Below are positions 38,511 through 47,675 of a stretch of 64,000 nucleotides of DNA, piece by piece (position 1 is the stretch's first letter; every line of letters begins with the position of its first letter). A program made the position numbers and the translations under genes. This DNA is from Flocculibacter collagenilyticus (GTDB lineage Bacteria; Pseudomonadota; Gammaproteobacteria; Enterobacterales; Alteromonadaceae): positions 3,038,001 to 3,102,000 of the forward strand of contig NZ_CP059888.1 of NCBI RefSeq assembly GCF_016469335.1. Direction: 5' to 3'. The notes under the pieces are model-generated. The model saw only the letters and a list, made by a program, of their open reading frames with translations, was not told where the DNA came from and searched no databases.

Positions 38511-40247
38511 ATGTCACGTGCTAACCCTATTGCCGTTGTTATTTTAAATGGATTTAAAAAACACTTTGAATTATTTCAAGAAATTACTGCAAAAGCACAA
38601 GCAAGATTTGAACAAGCTGATTGGACCGCCGTACAAACCGCCTCTTCCGCTCGTATTAATTATTATGACCAACGGGTTAAAGAAACCATTGAAACACTTC
38701 GTACCGAATTTGAGTTTAGTTTATTTGATCACACCTTGTGGTTTGAAGTTAAACAATATTACTTAGAATTATTACAATTTCACCCTCAAGCTGAACTGGC
38801 TGAAACCTTCTACAACTCCGTTTTTTGTCAGTTATTCGACCGAAAGTACTTCAACAATGATCATATTTTTGTTGAAACTACCATTGCCGATAACCCACCT
38901 GTACCTAAAGAGTTTGTGTACCGTAGTTACTTTCCAGCCGTAGATGGAATGAATACCACTATTGAAGAAATTATTGCAGCTTATAACTTTTCTTTACCGT
39001 TTGAGAACATGGAGCGAGATATAAAGTTAATGATGCGTACGTTTATTGGGCAGTCAAAACTAGGAAAGTTTCCTGCTCATCAAGTACGCTTAGACATGCT
39101 AAAACCCATATTTTTCAGAAATAAAGCTGCGTATATTGTTGGGCGTGTAGTGTCGCCGCAGGGTAACCAACCGTTTATTATCCCCGTTTTAAACAACGAA
39201 AAAGGCCAGCTATATGTTGATACATTAGTCACTAATAGCGATATCATGACCATTATTTTCGGTTTTTCAAGAGCTTACTTTTTTGTAAAAGCCACTGCGC
39301 CTTCCGCGCTGGTTAACTTTTTATACGACTTGCTGCCACACAAAACCTTAGCAGAAATTTACTCATCACTAGGTTTTCATAAACAAGGTAAAACCGAGTT
39401 TTACCGTGAATTTTTACACCATCTTGATAAGAGCCAAGATGAGTTTGTTATCGCACCCGGCGTAAAAGGCATGGTAATGGCCGTATTTACCCTACCTTCT
39501 TTTCCTTATGTGTTTAAAGTGATTAAAGATAAGTTTTCCCCTACCAAAGAGTTTACTCGTAGCACGGTCTTAAAGCGTTACCAATTGGTGAAACAACACG
39601 ACCGTGTAGGCCGCATGGCTGATACCATTGAATATTCCGACGTTGCTTTCCCACGCTCACGATTTAGTGATGAATTGCTTGCACATTTAAAAGACGTTAT
39701 ACCCTCTTCGTTACATTGTGAAGGCGAGTTTATTGTGATTAAGCATTTGTATATTGAGCGCAGAATGACACCGCTCAACTTATATTTAGAAACCGCTAAC
39801 GAAAAAGAAACCCACCATGCAATACAAGATTACGGCATGGCACTAAAAGAAATGATTGCAGCCAATATCTTTCCGGGCGACATGTTATTGAAAAACTTTG
39901 GGGTTACACGCCATAAACGCGTGGTGTTTTATGACTATGACGAAGTGCAATATTTATTGGATATGAACTTCAGAGCCATCCCTCAAGCTAAAAACTTTGA
40001 AGATGAAATGTCTGATGAGCCATGGTACTCCATTTCACCCGGTGATGTGTTCCCAGAACAAATTGCAACATTTGTTACCGCACAACCAAAAATCAAAGCC
40101 CTGTTTACCGAACTGCATTCCGAACTACTTGATGCCAATTACTGGCAAGCAAAACAAAAAAATATTAAACACGGTAAAGTAGAAGATATTTTTCCTTATC
40201 CCGACAAATCACGTTTTATTTTAAAGTATCCGCAACAATATAGATAA
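38511..40247 (+). CDS. aceK: Isocitrate dehydrogenase kinase/phosphatase
   Basis: Switches isocitrate dehydrogenase off and on by phosphorylation, steering isocitrate into the glyoxylate shunt. 578 residues, same size as E. coli AceK. The regulatory N-terminal domain (1-300) is followed by the kinase/phosphatase domain with the ATP loop APGVKGMVMAVFTLPSFPYVFKVIKD (near 318-343) and the catalytic NIFPGDMLLKNFGV and VVFYDYDEVQYL motifs. It is not in an aceBAK operon: aceA lies 4.5 kb downstream and malate synthase 7.4 kb downstream on the other strand. Confidence 0.97.
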   Translation: MSRANPIAVVILNGFKKHFELFQEITAKAQARFEQADWTAVQTASSARINYYDQRVKETIETLRTEFEFSLFDHTLWFEVKQYYLELLQFHPQAELAETFYNSVFCQLFDRKYFNNDHIFVETTIADNPPVPKEFVYRSYFPAVDGMNTTIEEIIAAYNFSLPFENMERDIKLMMRTFIGQSKLGKFPAHQVRLDMLKPIFFRNKAAYIVGRVVSPQGNQPFIIPVLNNEKGQLYVDTLVTNSDIMTIIFGFSRAYFFVKATAPSALVNFLYDLLPHKTLAEIYSSLGFHKQGKTEFYREFLHHLDKSQDEFVIAPGVKGMVMAVFTLPSFPYVFKVIKDKFSPTKEFTRSTVLKRYQLVKQHDRVGRMADTIEYSDVAFPRSRFSDELLAHLKDVIPSSLHCEGEFIVIKHLYIERRMTPLNLYLETANEKETHHAIQDYGMALKEMIAANIFPGDMLLKNFGVTRHKRVVFYDYDEVQYLLDMNFRAIPQAKNFEDEMSDEPWYSISPGDVFPEQIATFVTAQPKIKALFTELHSELLDANYWQAKQKNIKHGKVEDIFPYPDKSRFILKYPQQYR

Positions 40248-40351
40248 ACCACTATCTTTATTGAATATTTAAAAATATACATTAGGCTTTAGACTATGTA
40301 TTTTTTTAATCATATCGACTTAATTTACTATTACATTTGTTGCAATAAAAT

Positions 40352-43300
40352 GTGCCTAAATTAATGAAAAAAAATAGCAACACAGTTCCCCTCTCTTTTT
40401 TAGCGCCTATTCATTATGCTAACTGGTTACGCACGTTTGGTTATTACGTCTTTTTTATACTACTTCTGCTGACTACAATATTTAGTACTGCACAGGCACA
40501 TTCGTATGATGATGAGCTAGTCGTAAAACTATACTCTGTAGAAATGGGACTATCTCAAAGTGTCGTGAGTACTGTTATGCAAGACAGCCACGGCTTTGTA
40601 TGGATAGGTACGGAAGCAGGTGTTAACCGATTTGATGGAAATAAGTTTACCCACTTTTTAAAGTCAAATAGTAACGGGTTCAGCATTGTGGATGATCAAG
40701 TTACACATGTATCAGAAGATCATCAAAATAATATTTGGATTGCTACATCCAATGGCATTTCTATATACGATCCCCACTCAGGGGAAATTGAACACTTCTC
40801 ACCACAGCTAACGCCTCAAATAGGATTTAGGTCTTTTTTCATTACCTCTATTATTCATGATAACGACAATAATACTTGGGTCGCTACACTTGAAGGTGGC
40901 TTGTACAAATATGATATGGCCAATCGCCGATTCGAAGAAATCGCTTTAAATACACCTAACCTAGAAGAAAATGACTTTATTGCTATCAGTACCATGCTTT
41001 TGCTCACAGATGGAAGGCTGCTTATTGGTACATTCGAAAATGGAGTGCTTACCTATCACCCATCCAGCAACCGCACAGATGTCTTCTTTTATGAAAAAGA
41101 AGGTATCTTTGAAAATAGTAACCGAATACTCAGCCTTTTTCAGGATGATAATGACACGATATGGTTAGGTTCCCATGATGGACTCGTTTGGATAAATCCC
41201 AAAACTAACACAATTAATAAGTCATATCACGATAGCTCACTGAAAGATGTTTTTGAAGATGAGTCGGTAGATGCAATTACCCAAGATCGACAAGGGAATA
41301 TTTGGGCAGCTGTTTACAACAAAGGAATATTTCTTCTATCACCTACCGGTAAATTACTGAAGCATTATTACTCCACCCAATTAAGTAAATACGGCCTACC
41401 TAATAATACCATTAAATCTTTAACCACCGATGTAGCAGGAAGGGTATGGTTAGGCACTGACGGTTACGGCGTTGCTTTGTGGAGTCCAACCACGTTTTCT
41501 TTTCATCGCTATATTTCTACACCAAATAAGCATGACTCCATTATTAACCACACTGTATGGGAAGTAATTAAAGATCAGAAAAATAACTTATGGGTAACCA
41601 CAGATAATGGTATTACCAAGATCTCTGAACAAGAACAGTTTTCACACATAGAGTATCAGGAAGGCAAAACAAACAGTTTAACCGATCCTATTATTTATTC
41701 TGCAACCATAAACCCACTTGATAACACACTTTGGGCCTCTGCTTTTAAGTATGTAGATGTTTTTAATTTAGACACTCGGAAAAAAATCAAAACGATAGAT
41801 GTTATAAGCCAGTCTACAAAAAAAGAGGACGTAGAAAACTTTATTTTAAAATTAAAGTATTACAAAGGGCATATTTGGTTTGGCACGACTAATGGCTTAT
41901 TTCGCTACAATCTAAAAGACGAGTCATTTTCCCATTACTATCATGATGAAAATGATCCTAAGTCCTTAACAGATGCTCAAGTTTACAATGGTTTTTATAC
42001 CGATCATCAAGGAAGGTTATGGATAATGTCAGATAATGGGTTAAATCTTTATAATGAAAAAGAAGATAATTTTCAGCGTTTTCTAGATAGCGCCGACAAA
42101 AATATAGATTTAGATCCATATACTATTACTGGCATTACAGAAACAAAGCCAAACTATTTTTGGATAAGCTATATGGGCTCTGGACTGAAGCTATTCGACA
42201 TTAATGAGTCTATTACTAACCCGAGGGTCCTTAGTTTCACGATTAAAGATGGCCTTTCAACAAATGCTATCTACTCGCTTATATCTGACTCAAAAGAAAG
42301 GCTTTGGTTAGGCACCATGCGAGGCCTTCAAATGGTAGATCCAGTTGCCCGAACAACACGATTATTCACAATTTATGATGGATTGTCTGGAGAAGAGTTT
42401 AATGAAGGTGCAGCGTTCAAAGATAATAAAGGTCGACTATATTTTGGTACAACAAACGGAGTAACTTCGATAGATCCAGATGAAATTGACTCTCGCTCAG
42501 GAAAAAATTTAACCTTTGTTGAGTCAATTGTACACACTGAAAAAGAGTCTATTGTGACACCCATTCTAGAAAAAAAGCGCATAGTCACCAGCATTGACAG
42601 CTATGCGATTGATATTATTTTTTCAGATTTCGACTTTTCAAGCCCATTCGCTACCAAATACTTGTATCAACTTGAGGGACTACATAAAAGTTGGATATCA
42701 CTAGGGCTAGGTAAAAAGATTTCACTTGGTAACTTACCACCAGGGGAGTATAAGCTGAAGTTAAAAAGCACTCATGGTATTGACTCCGCCACATTAGAAA
42801 TTATTATTCCAGCGCCGTTTTCACAAACCCCGTTAGCCTACTTTCTTTATGTTGTGTTTGCAGCAATATTGTTGATGAGCCTTTACTATTTACGTCGACA
42901 TTTAACAGCAAATCAACGAGCCGTACAAAAGCAATTAGACCTATTTGCAGAAGCAGTAAAAAATACAACCGAAGGCGTGGTGATTTTTACCCGCGATCGC
43001 CATATCGTTGCAATCAATGAGGCTGCAGCCAGAATCACTGGTTATGGCGAAAGTGATGTCATTAACATGGATATTGCTCGTTTTACTAGTGCAGCAAACA
43101 GCCCTCAAGCACGCGACAAGTTATGGCATAAACTTAATACCACGGGCAATTGGAACGGTGAAACTACCATTATTCACGCTGATGGCGAAGTTATTCCTAT
43201 CGAAGCAACGGTGAGTGAAGTGAAGTATGAAAAAGGTGAGCAAAACTATTTTGTTGCTGTTTTTTCAGATATTACCGAGCGGCTCAAGCATCAACATGAA

Positions 43301-44602
43301 CTACAACAACTGGCCAATTTCGACACCTTAACAGGCTTACCCAATCGCACGCTATTAAATGACCGACTCCAGCATAGTATCGCTCATGCTCATCGTGAGT
43401 CTTTACAACTTGCTGTGATGTTTCTTGATTTAGATCGCTTTAAACAAGTTAATGATACATTGGGGCACGACGTGGGCGACCTTTTATTAATTGGTGTTGC
43501 TGAGCGGATAAGTAAAGAAATACGGGAAGATGATACCTTTGCTCGCTTAGGTGGTGATGAGTTTATATTGGTCATCGAGGAATTTCATGAACTTAGCCAG
43601 GTAGTCAATGTTGCCCAGCGCATTAATACCACGGTTTCAGAGCTATTTCACCTTCGGGGTTATGACGTTAGTACGTCAACCAGTATTGGCATTGCAGTTT
43701 ACCCTGAGGATGGCAAAGACATTTCTGAACTATTGAAAAACGCAGATATTGCGATGTATCACGCAAAAGCTCAGGGTAAAAATAATTTTCAATTCTTTAG
43801 CAATACATTAAATGAAGAAGCGCTAGAGCGGCTCGAATTAGAAAATATTTTACGTAAAGCTATTGAACATAATTACTTTCATTTAGTTTATCAGCCTAGA
43901 GTAGACTCAAAAACAGGTGAAGTGCAATCATTGGAAGTATTATTACGGCTCATTCACCCTGATTTAGGCTTTATTTCTCCCGCCAAATTCATTCCAATTG
44001 CTGAAGAATCTGGGATCATCGTTGCAATCAGCGAATGGGTATTTCAGCAAAGTTGTAAACAGCTCAATCTCTGGCGACAAGATGGCCTAACATCAATAGG
44101 CTTATCGATTAATTTATCAGCAAGACTGTTTCAATCATACGATTTAGTTAAGTTAATCATAAATTGCCTGAATGATCATGATTTAGATGCAAAACATGTT
44201 GAGTTAGAAATAACTGAAAGTTTACTCATGGCCAATATGGAAGAAACAGTCACCACACTCAGTTATTTACAAGCATTAGGCTGTAAAGTTTCTGTTGATG
44301 ATTTTGGCACAGGCTATTCCTCGCTAAGTTACCTACACAAGCTGCCTGTAAACACATTAAAGATTGACCGTAGCTTCGTTTCTGAAATAAATAATCAGCC
44401 AGATATAAATGCGATTGTTGATATTATTATCAATCTTGCGAAAAGCTTGCGTTTAGAAATTGTTGCTGAGGGTGTTGAAACTCAAGAGCAATTTAACTAC
44501 TTGAAAAATAAAGGGTGCGAGCAAATACAAGGCTATTACTTCGCAAGGCCACTCCCCGTTGAGGAAGTTAAAAACGCAGTAGTAAAAGGGTATGACGTTT
44601 AA
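40352..44602 (+). CDS. Double-propeller sensor with PAS, GGDEF and EAL domains
   Basis: 1416 residues. Leader helix (about 31-50), then about 14 two-component-regulator propeller repeats (pattern G-x-x-W-x-G-T-x-x-G-L, residues 55-725), enough for two seven-bladed propellers; a Y_Y_Y domain (about 750-806), membrane helix (about 828-848), PAS (about 860-975), GGDEF and EAL. The cyclase has an intact GGDEF (from residue 1067) with an upstream RxxD inhibitory site (REDD). The EAL signature reads EVL (from 1195), but the catalytic set is kept (NLS, ITESL, DDFGTGYSS, KIDRSF, AEGVE). It is predicted to sense an extracytoplasmic signal and control c-di-GMP. GTG start, or ATG at 40364. Confidence 0.9.
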   Translation: MPKLMKKNSNTVPLSFLAPIHYANWLRTFGYYVFFILLLLTTIFSTAQAHSYDDELVVKLYSVEMGLSQSVVSTVMQDSHGFVWIGTEAGVNRFDGNKFTHFLKSNSNGFSIVDDQVTHVSEDHQNNIWIATSNGISIYDPHSGEIEHFSPQLTPQIGFRSFFITSIIHDNDNNTWVATLEGGLYKYDMANRRFEEIALNTPNLEENDFIAISTMLLLTDGRLLIGTFENGVLTYHPSSNRTDVFFYEKEGIFENSNRILSLFQDDNDTIWLGSHDGLVWINPKTNTINKSYHDSSLKDVFEDESVDAITQDRQGNIWAAVYNKGIFLLSPTGKLLKHYYSTQLSKYGLPNNTIKSLTTDVAGRVWLGTDGYGVALWSPTTFSFHRYISTPNKHDSIINHTVWEVIKDQKNNLWVTTDNGITKISEQEQFSHIEYQEGKTNSLTDPIIYSATINPLDNTLWASAFKYVDVFNLDTRKKIKTIDVISQSTKKEDVENFILKLKYYKGHIWFGTTNGLFRYNLKDESFSHYYHDENDPKSLTDAQVYNGFYTDHQGRLWIMSDNGLNLYNEKEDNFQRFLDSADKNIDLDPYTITGITETKPNYFWISYMGSGLKLFDINESITNPRVLSFTIKDGLSTNAIYSLISDSKERLWLGTMRGLQMVDPVARTTRLFTIYDGLSGEEFNEGAAFKDNKGRLYFGTTNGVTSIDPDEIDSRSGKNLTFVESIVHTEKESIVTPILEKKRIVTSIDSYAIDIIFSDFDFSSPFATKYLYQLEGLHKSWISLGLGKKISLGNLPPGEYKLKLKSTHGIDSATLEIIIPAPFSQTPLAYFLYVVFAAILLMSLYYLRRHLTANQRAVQKQLDLFAEAVKNTTEGVVIFTRDRHIVAINEAAARITGYGESDVINMDIARFTSAANSPQARDKLWHKLNTTGNWNGETTIIHADGEVIPIEATVSEVKYEKGEQNYFVAVFSDITERLKHQHELQQLANFDTLTGLPNRTLLNDRLQHSIAHAHRESLQLAVMFLDLDRFKQVNDTLGHDVGDLLLIGVAERISKEIREDDTFARLGGDEFILVIEEFHELSQVVNVAQRINTTVSELFHLRGYDVSTSTSIGIAVYPEDGKDISELLKNADIAMYHAKAQGKNNFQFFSNTLNEEALERLELENILRKAIEHNYFHLVYQPRVDSKTGEVQSLEVLLRLIHPDLGFISPAKFIPIAEESGIIVAISEWVFQQSCKQLNLWRQDGLTSIGLSINLSARLFQSYDLVKLIINCLNDHDLDAKHVELEITESLLMANMEETVTTLSYLQALGCKVSVDDFGTGYSSLSYLHKLPVNTLKIDRSFVSEINNQPDINAIVDIIINLAKSLRLEIVAEGVETQEQFNYLKNKGCEQIQGYYFARPLPVEEVKNAVVKGYDV

Positions 44603-44813
44603 TTTTCCCCACCCAGTACACGCCCTAGCACTGTCCTTGACAACATTCACAAAACTAATACCGAAAATAATATTTATAAACTGAAAATATATCACTTCCT
44701 GTAATAGTCTTAATTGCAAGCCAGCAAAGTACATCAGCTTAAGTACTCAATACTATGACTGTTTACTGTAATTTGCCTTAACCAAAATGTTTTTAAGATC
44801 AGAGGATCTCATC

Positions 44814-46403
44814 ATGTCTAACTATCGTTCTGAACTCGACAATTTCGCAAATCTAATTAACCAACAAGGCGCAAGCTGGAGCAACTTAAACCCTGACTAC
44901 GCTGCACGCATGAAGCTACAAAACCAATTTAAAACAGGCTTAGATATCGCAAAATACACAGCAGATATTATGCGTAAAGACATGGCAGACTATGATGCTG
45001 ACTCAGCGCAATATACTCAGTCTTTAGGCTGCTGGCATGGCTTTATTGGCCAACAAAAAATGCTAGCAATTAAAAAACACCATGGCACAACAGACAAGCG
45101 TTACCTATATCTTTCAGGCTGGATGGTAGCTGCACTTCGCTCAGAGTTTGGTCCGTTACCTGACCAATCAATGCATGAAAAAACATCTGTACCAGCGCTA
45201 ATTGAAGAGCTTTATACTTTCCTTCGTCAAGCAGATGCACGTGAACTTGGTCACCTATTTAAAGAGCTAGAGCAAGCTCGTAATAACAACGAAGATACTG
45301 CCGCTATCCAAGACAAGATTGATAATTTTGAAACTCACATTGTGCCAATCGTTGCGGATATTGACGCAGGCTTTGGTAACGAAGAAGCGACTTACCTACT
45401 TGCGAAAAAAATGATTGAAGCAGGGGCGTGTTGTATTCAAATTGAAAACCAAGTATCAGACGCAAAGCAATGTGGCCACCAAGACGGTAAAGTAACCGTT
45501 CCACATGAAGAGTTTTTAGCTAAAATTCGTGCAGTAAGATATGCGTTCTTAGAGTTAGGTGTAGATAACGGTGTAATTGTTGCGCGTACCGATTCATTAG
45601 GTGCTGGCCTTACTCAAAAAATTGCGGTTAGCCAGCAACCGGGTGACTTAGCAGACCAATATAATGCATTTATTGACGGCGAAGAAATCACTAACATTGC
45701 AGACATTAACAATGGCGATGTGCTAATTAAACAAAACGATCAACTATTAAAACCAGCACGCCTACCAAATGGTTTATTTAAATTTAAAGCAGGCACAGGT
45801 GAAGACCGCGTCGTATTAGATTGTATTACTTCACTACAAAATGGGGCTGATTTACTGTGGATTGAAACTGAAAAACCACATGTTGGCCAAATCGCAAGCA
45901 TGGTAAACCGTATTCGTGAAGTGGTACCAAACGCAAAACTTGTTTATAACAACTCACCATCATTTAACTGGACTCTTAACTTCCGTCAGCAAGTGTTTGA
46001 TGCATGGGAGCAGGAAGGTAAAGACCTATCTTCTTATAACCGTAACGAACTGATGAATGTAGAATATGACAGTACTGAACTAGCAAAAGCGGCGGATGAA
46101 AAAATTCAAAGCTTCCAAAAAGATGCAGCACGTGAAGCAGGTATTTTCCATCACTTAATTACTCTGCCAACTTACCACACCGCAGCACTGTCAACTGATA
46201 ACTTAGCAAAAGGTTATTTTGGTGAAGAAGGCATGCTGGCATACGTTGCAGGTGTTCAGCGTCAAGAAATCAGACAAGGTTTAGCGTGTGTAAAACACCA
46301 AGACATGGCTGGTTCTAACATTGGCGATGACCACAAAGAGTTTTTCTCTGGTGAACAAGCGCTAAAAGCGTCAGGTAAAGATAACACCATGAACCAGTTC
46401 TAA
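44814..46403 (+). CDS. aceA: Isocitrate lyase
   Basis: Splits isocitrate into glyoxylate and succinate, the first step of the glyoxylate shunt. 529 residues from the ATG at 44814, chosen because AGAGGA lies 7 nt upstream; an earlier in-frame ATG (44787) is not supported. The active-site KQCGH motif has its catalytic Cys at about 220, followed by HQDGKVTVPHEEF. The protein is of the longer isocitrate lyase class (about 530 residues, compared with 434 in E. coli). Its neighbours are a LysR regulator downstream and convergent glcB. Confidence 0.97.
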   Translation: MSNYRSELDNFANLINQQGASWSNLNPDYAARMKLQNQFKTGLDIAKYTADIMRKDMADYDADSAQYTQSLGCWHGFIGQQKMLAIKKHHGTTDKRYLYLSGWMVAALRSEFGPLPDQSMHEKTSVPALIEELYTFLRQADARELGHLFKELEQARNNNEDTAAIQDKIDNFETHIVPIVADIDAGFGNEEATYLLAKKMIEAGACCIQIENQVSDAKQCGHQDGKVTVPHEEFLAKIRAVRYAFLELGVDNGVIVARTDSLGAGLTQKIAVSQQPGDLADQYNAFIDGEEITNIADINNGDVLIKQNDQLLKPARLPNGLFKFKAGTGEDRVVLDCITSLQNGADLLWIETEKPHVGQIASMVNRIREVVPNAKLVYNNSPSFNWTLNFRQQVFDAWEQEGKDLSSYNRNELMNVEYDSTELAKAADEKIQSFQKDAAREAGIFHHLITLPTYHTAALSTDNLAKGYFGEEGMLAYVAGVQRQEIRQGLACVKHQDMAGSNIGDDHKEFFSGEQALKASGKDNTMNQF

Positions 46404-46467
46404 ACGAAGCTAAATCCGAGTATTTGAAGATTAACCTTCTAACTTAATCGGAAATAACAAAATGAAC

Positions 46468-46507
46468 CATGCATACATTGAGGCTCCCAACCATCAATGT
46501 ATGCATG
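46468..46507. repeat. Perfect 14-bp inverted repeat between aceA and the LysR gene
   Basis: CATGCATACATTGA (46468-46481) and its exact complement (46494-46507) around a 12-nt loop, 65 bp after the aceA stop and 151 bp before the LysR start. No T-tract follows on either strand, so a plain intrinsic terminator is unlikely. Confidence 0.75.
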
Positions 46508-46657
46508 CTAAATTACAACCGAATAACTACCTACAGACTGCTAACAAACTGCCAACTTTCATTGCCTTACAAATAAATATCAACCAATACATAGACAAAA
46601 ATATTGGCTTTGTTATGATTCACTCTGTTTATAAAAAACAAAGGCTGCATTCCCTAC

Positions 46658-47596
46658 ATGAATATAAACAAGATCGATCTTAACCTACTCGTTTATTTAG
46701 ACGTATTATTGCGCGAACAAAATGTGACACGCGCGGCCAATCAACTTAGCATTACTCAGCCCGCGATGAGCAACGGGTTAAAACGCCTCAGAGAGCTGCT
46801 TAATGACCCTGTACTAGTGCGAACAAGTGAAGGCATGGTACCCACAGAACGGGCAAAAGAATTACAACCTACTGTACGTGGCATACTCTTAACTCTTGAA
46901 GAAACCCTACAACCTGATAAAGAATTTGAACCTGAACTGAGCCACCGCGTGTTTCGCATTATGGCCAGTGACTACGCCGCCTCAACGTTAATCCCTCCTC
47001 TGTTAAAAAAATTACGCGAAGAAGCACCACATACCTCCATTGATATCATGACACCCAGTGATGTTACGTTTCATGATGTTGAAAACGGTAAAGTAGACAT
47101 GGCGATTAACCGCTTTGATGAATTACCTCAGTCGTTTCATCAAAAAACAGTCTGGCGCGACAGCTTCTCATGCTTAGTAAATAAAAATAACCCCATCATC
47201 AATGGATTTAATTTAGACTCTTATTTAAAAGCGCAGCATATTTGGGTCAGCAAAACAGGGTTTGGTGTTGGCGTAGGCATGGATCCACAAGACGTACAAA
47301 AGCTAGGTTGGGTAGACGAAGCATTGTCGAATATTGGTAAAAAAAGGGCCATCTCGGTGTTTACTCGTAATTACCATGTCGCAATGCATTTAGCAAAAGA
47401 ACAAGACTTAGTAGTAACACTGCCAACCCGAGCGGCAGAGCTGTACCGTAATAATGAAAATATGGAAATATTAGATCCGCCATTTCCAATTCCTGCATTA
47501 GAACTGAAAATGATATGGAGCCCATTATTACATCGTGACACCAGCCACAACTGGTTAAGACAAACCATCACGGAAATTGCACACCAGCTCGCTTAA
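46658..47596 (+). CDS. LysR family regulator, probably of the glyoxylate shunt genes
   Basis: 312 residues. N-terminal helix-turn-helix (VTRAANQLSITQPAMSNGLKRLREL, about 23-47) and a LysR substrate domain (about 90-305). The DLNLLVYLDVLLREQNVTRAA opening and the TSEGMVPTERA segment are of the NodD/LeuO-like subgroup. It sits between aceA (same strand, 254 bp upstream) and convergent glcB, so regulation of these genes is a plausible inference from position only. AAAGG precedes the ATG. Confidence 0.88.
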   Translation: MNINKIDLNLLVYLDVLLREQNVTRAANQLSITQPAMSNGLKRLRELLNDPVLVRTSEGMVPTERAKELQPTVRGILLTLEETLQPDKEFEPELSHRVFRIMASDYAASTLIPPLLKKLREEAPHTSIDIMTPSDVTFHDVENGKVDMAINRFDELPQSFHQKTVWRDSFSCLVNKNNPIINGFNLDSYLKAQHIWVSKTGFGVGVGMDPQDVQKLGWVDEALSNIGKKRAISVFTRNYHVAMHLAKEQDLVVTLPTRAAELYRNNENMEILDPPFPIPALELKMIWSPLLHRDTSHNWLRQTITEIAHQLA

Positions 47597-47618
47597 CTCT
47601 CTTAAGTACTGAAACAAT

Positions 47619-47648
47619 AAGGGCGTACCAATTGGTACGCCCTTTTCA
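47619..47648. terminator. Bidirectional terminator between the LysR gene and glcB
   Basis: A 26-bp perfect palindrome, arms AAGGGCGTACCAA (47619-47631) and TTGGTACGCCCTT (47632-47644), followed by TTTTC on the plus strand. It lies between convergent stops; the minus-strand tail is less T-rich, so it is strongest for the LysR transcript. Confidence 0.9.
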
Positions 47649-47675
47649 ATTACTCTTTATAACAATTAAAGCAAC

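Noticed and set aside
43934-43942. EVL in place of EAL taken as a sign of a dead phosphodiesterase
   Set aside because: The metal-binding and catalytic residues in the later motifs (ITESL, DDFGTGYSS, KIDRSF, AEGVE) are intact, and the middle residue of EAL tolerates change.
46462-46683. Small plus-strand frame of 73 codons between aceA and the LysR gene
   Set aside because: It contains the perfect 14-bp inverted repeat, has no ribosome site or recognisable domain, and overlaps the LysR start.
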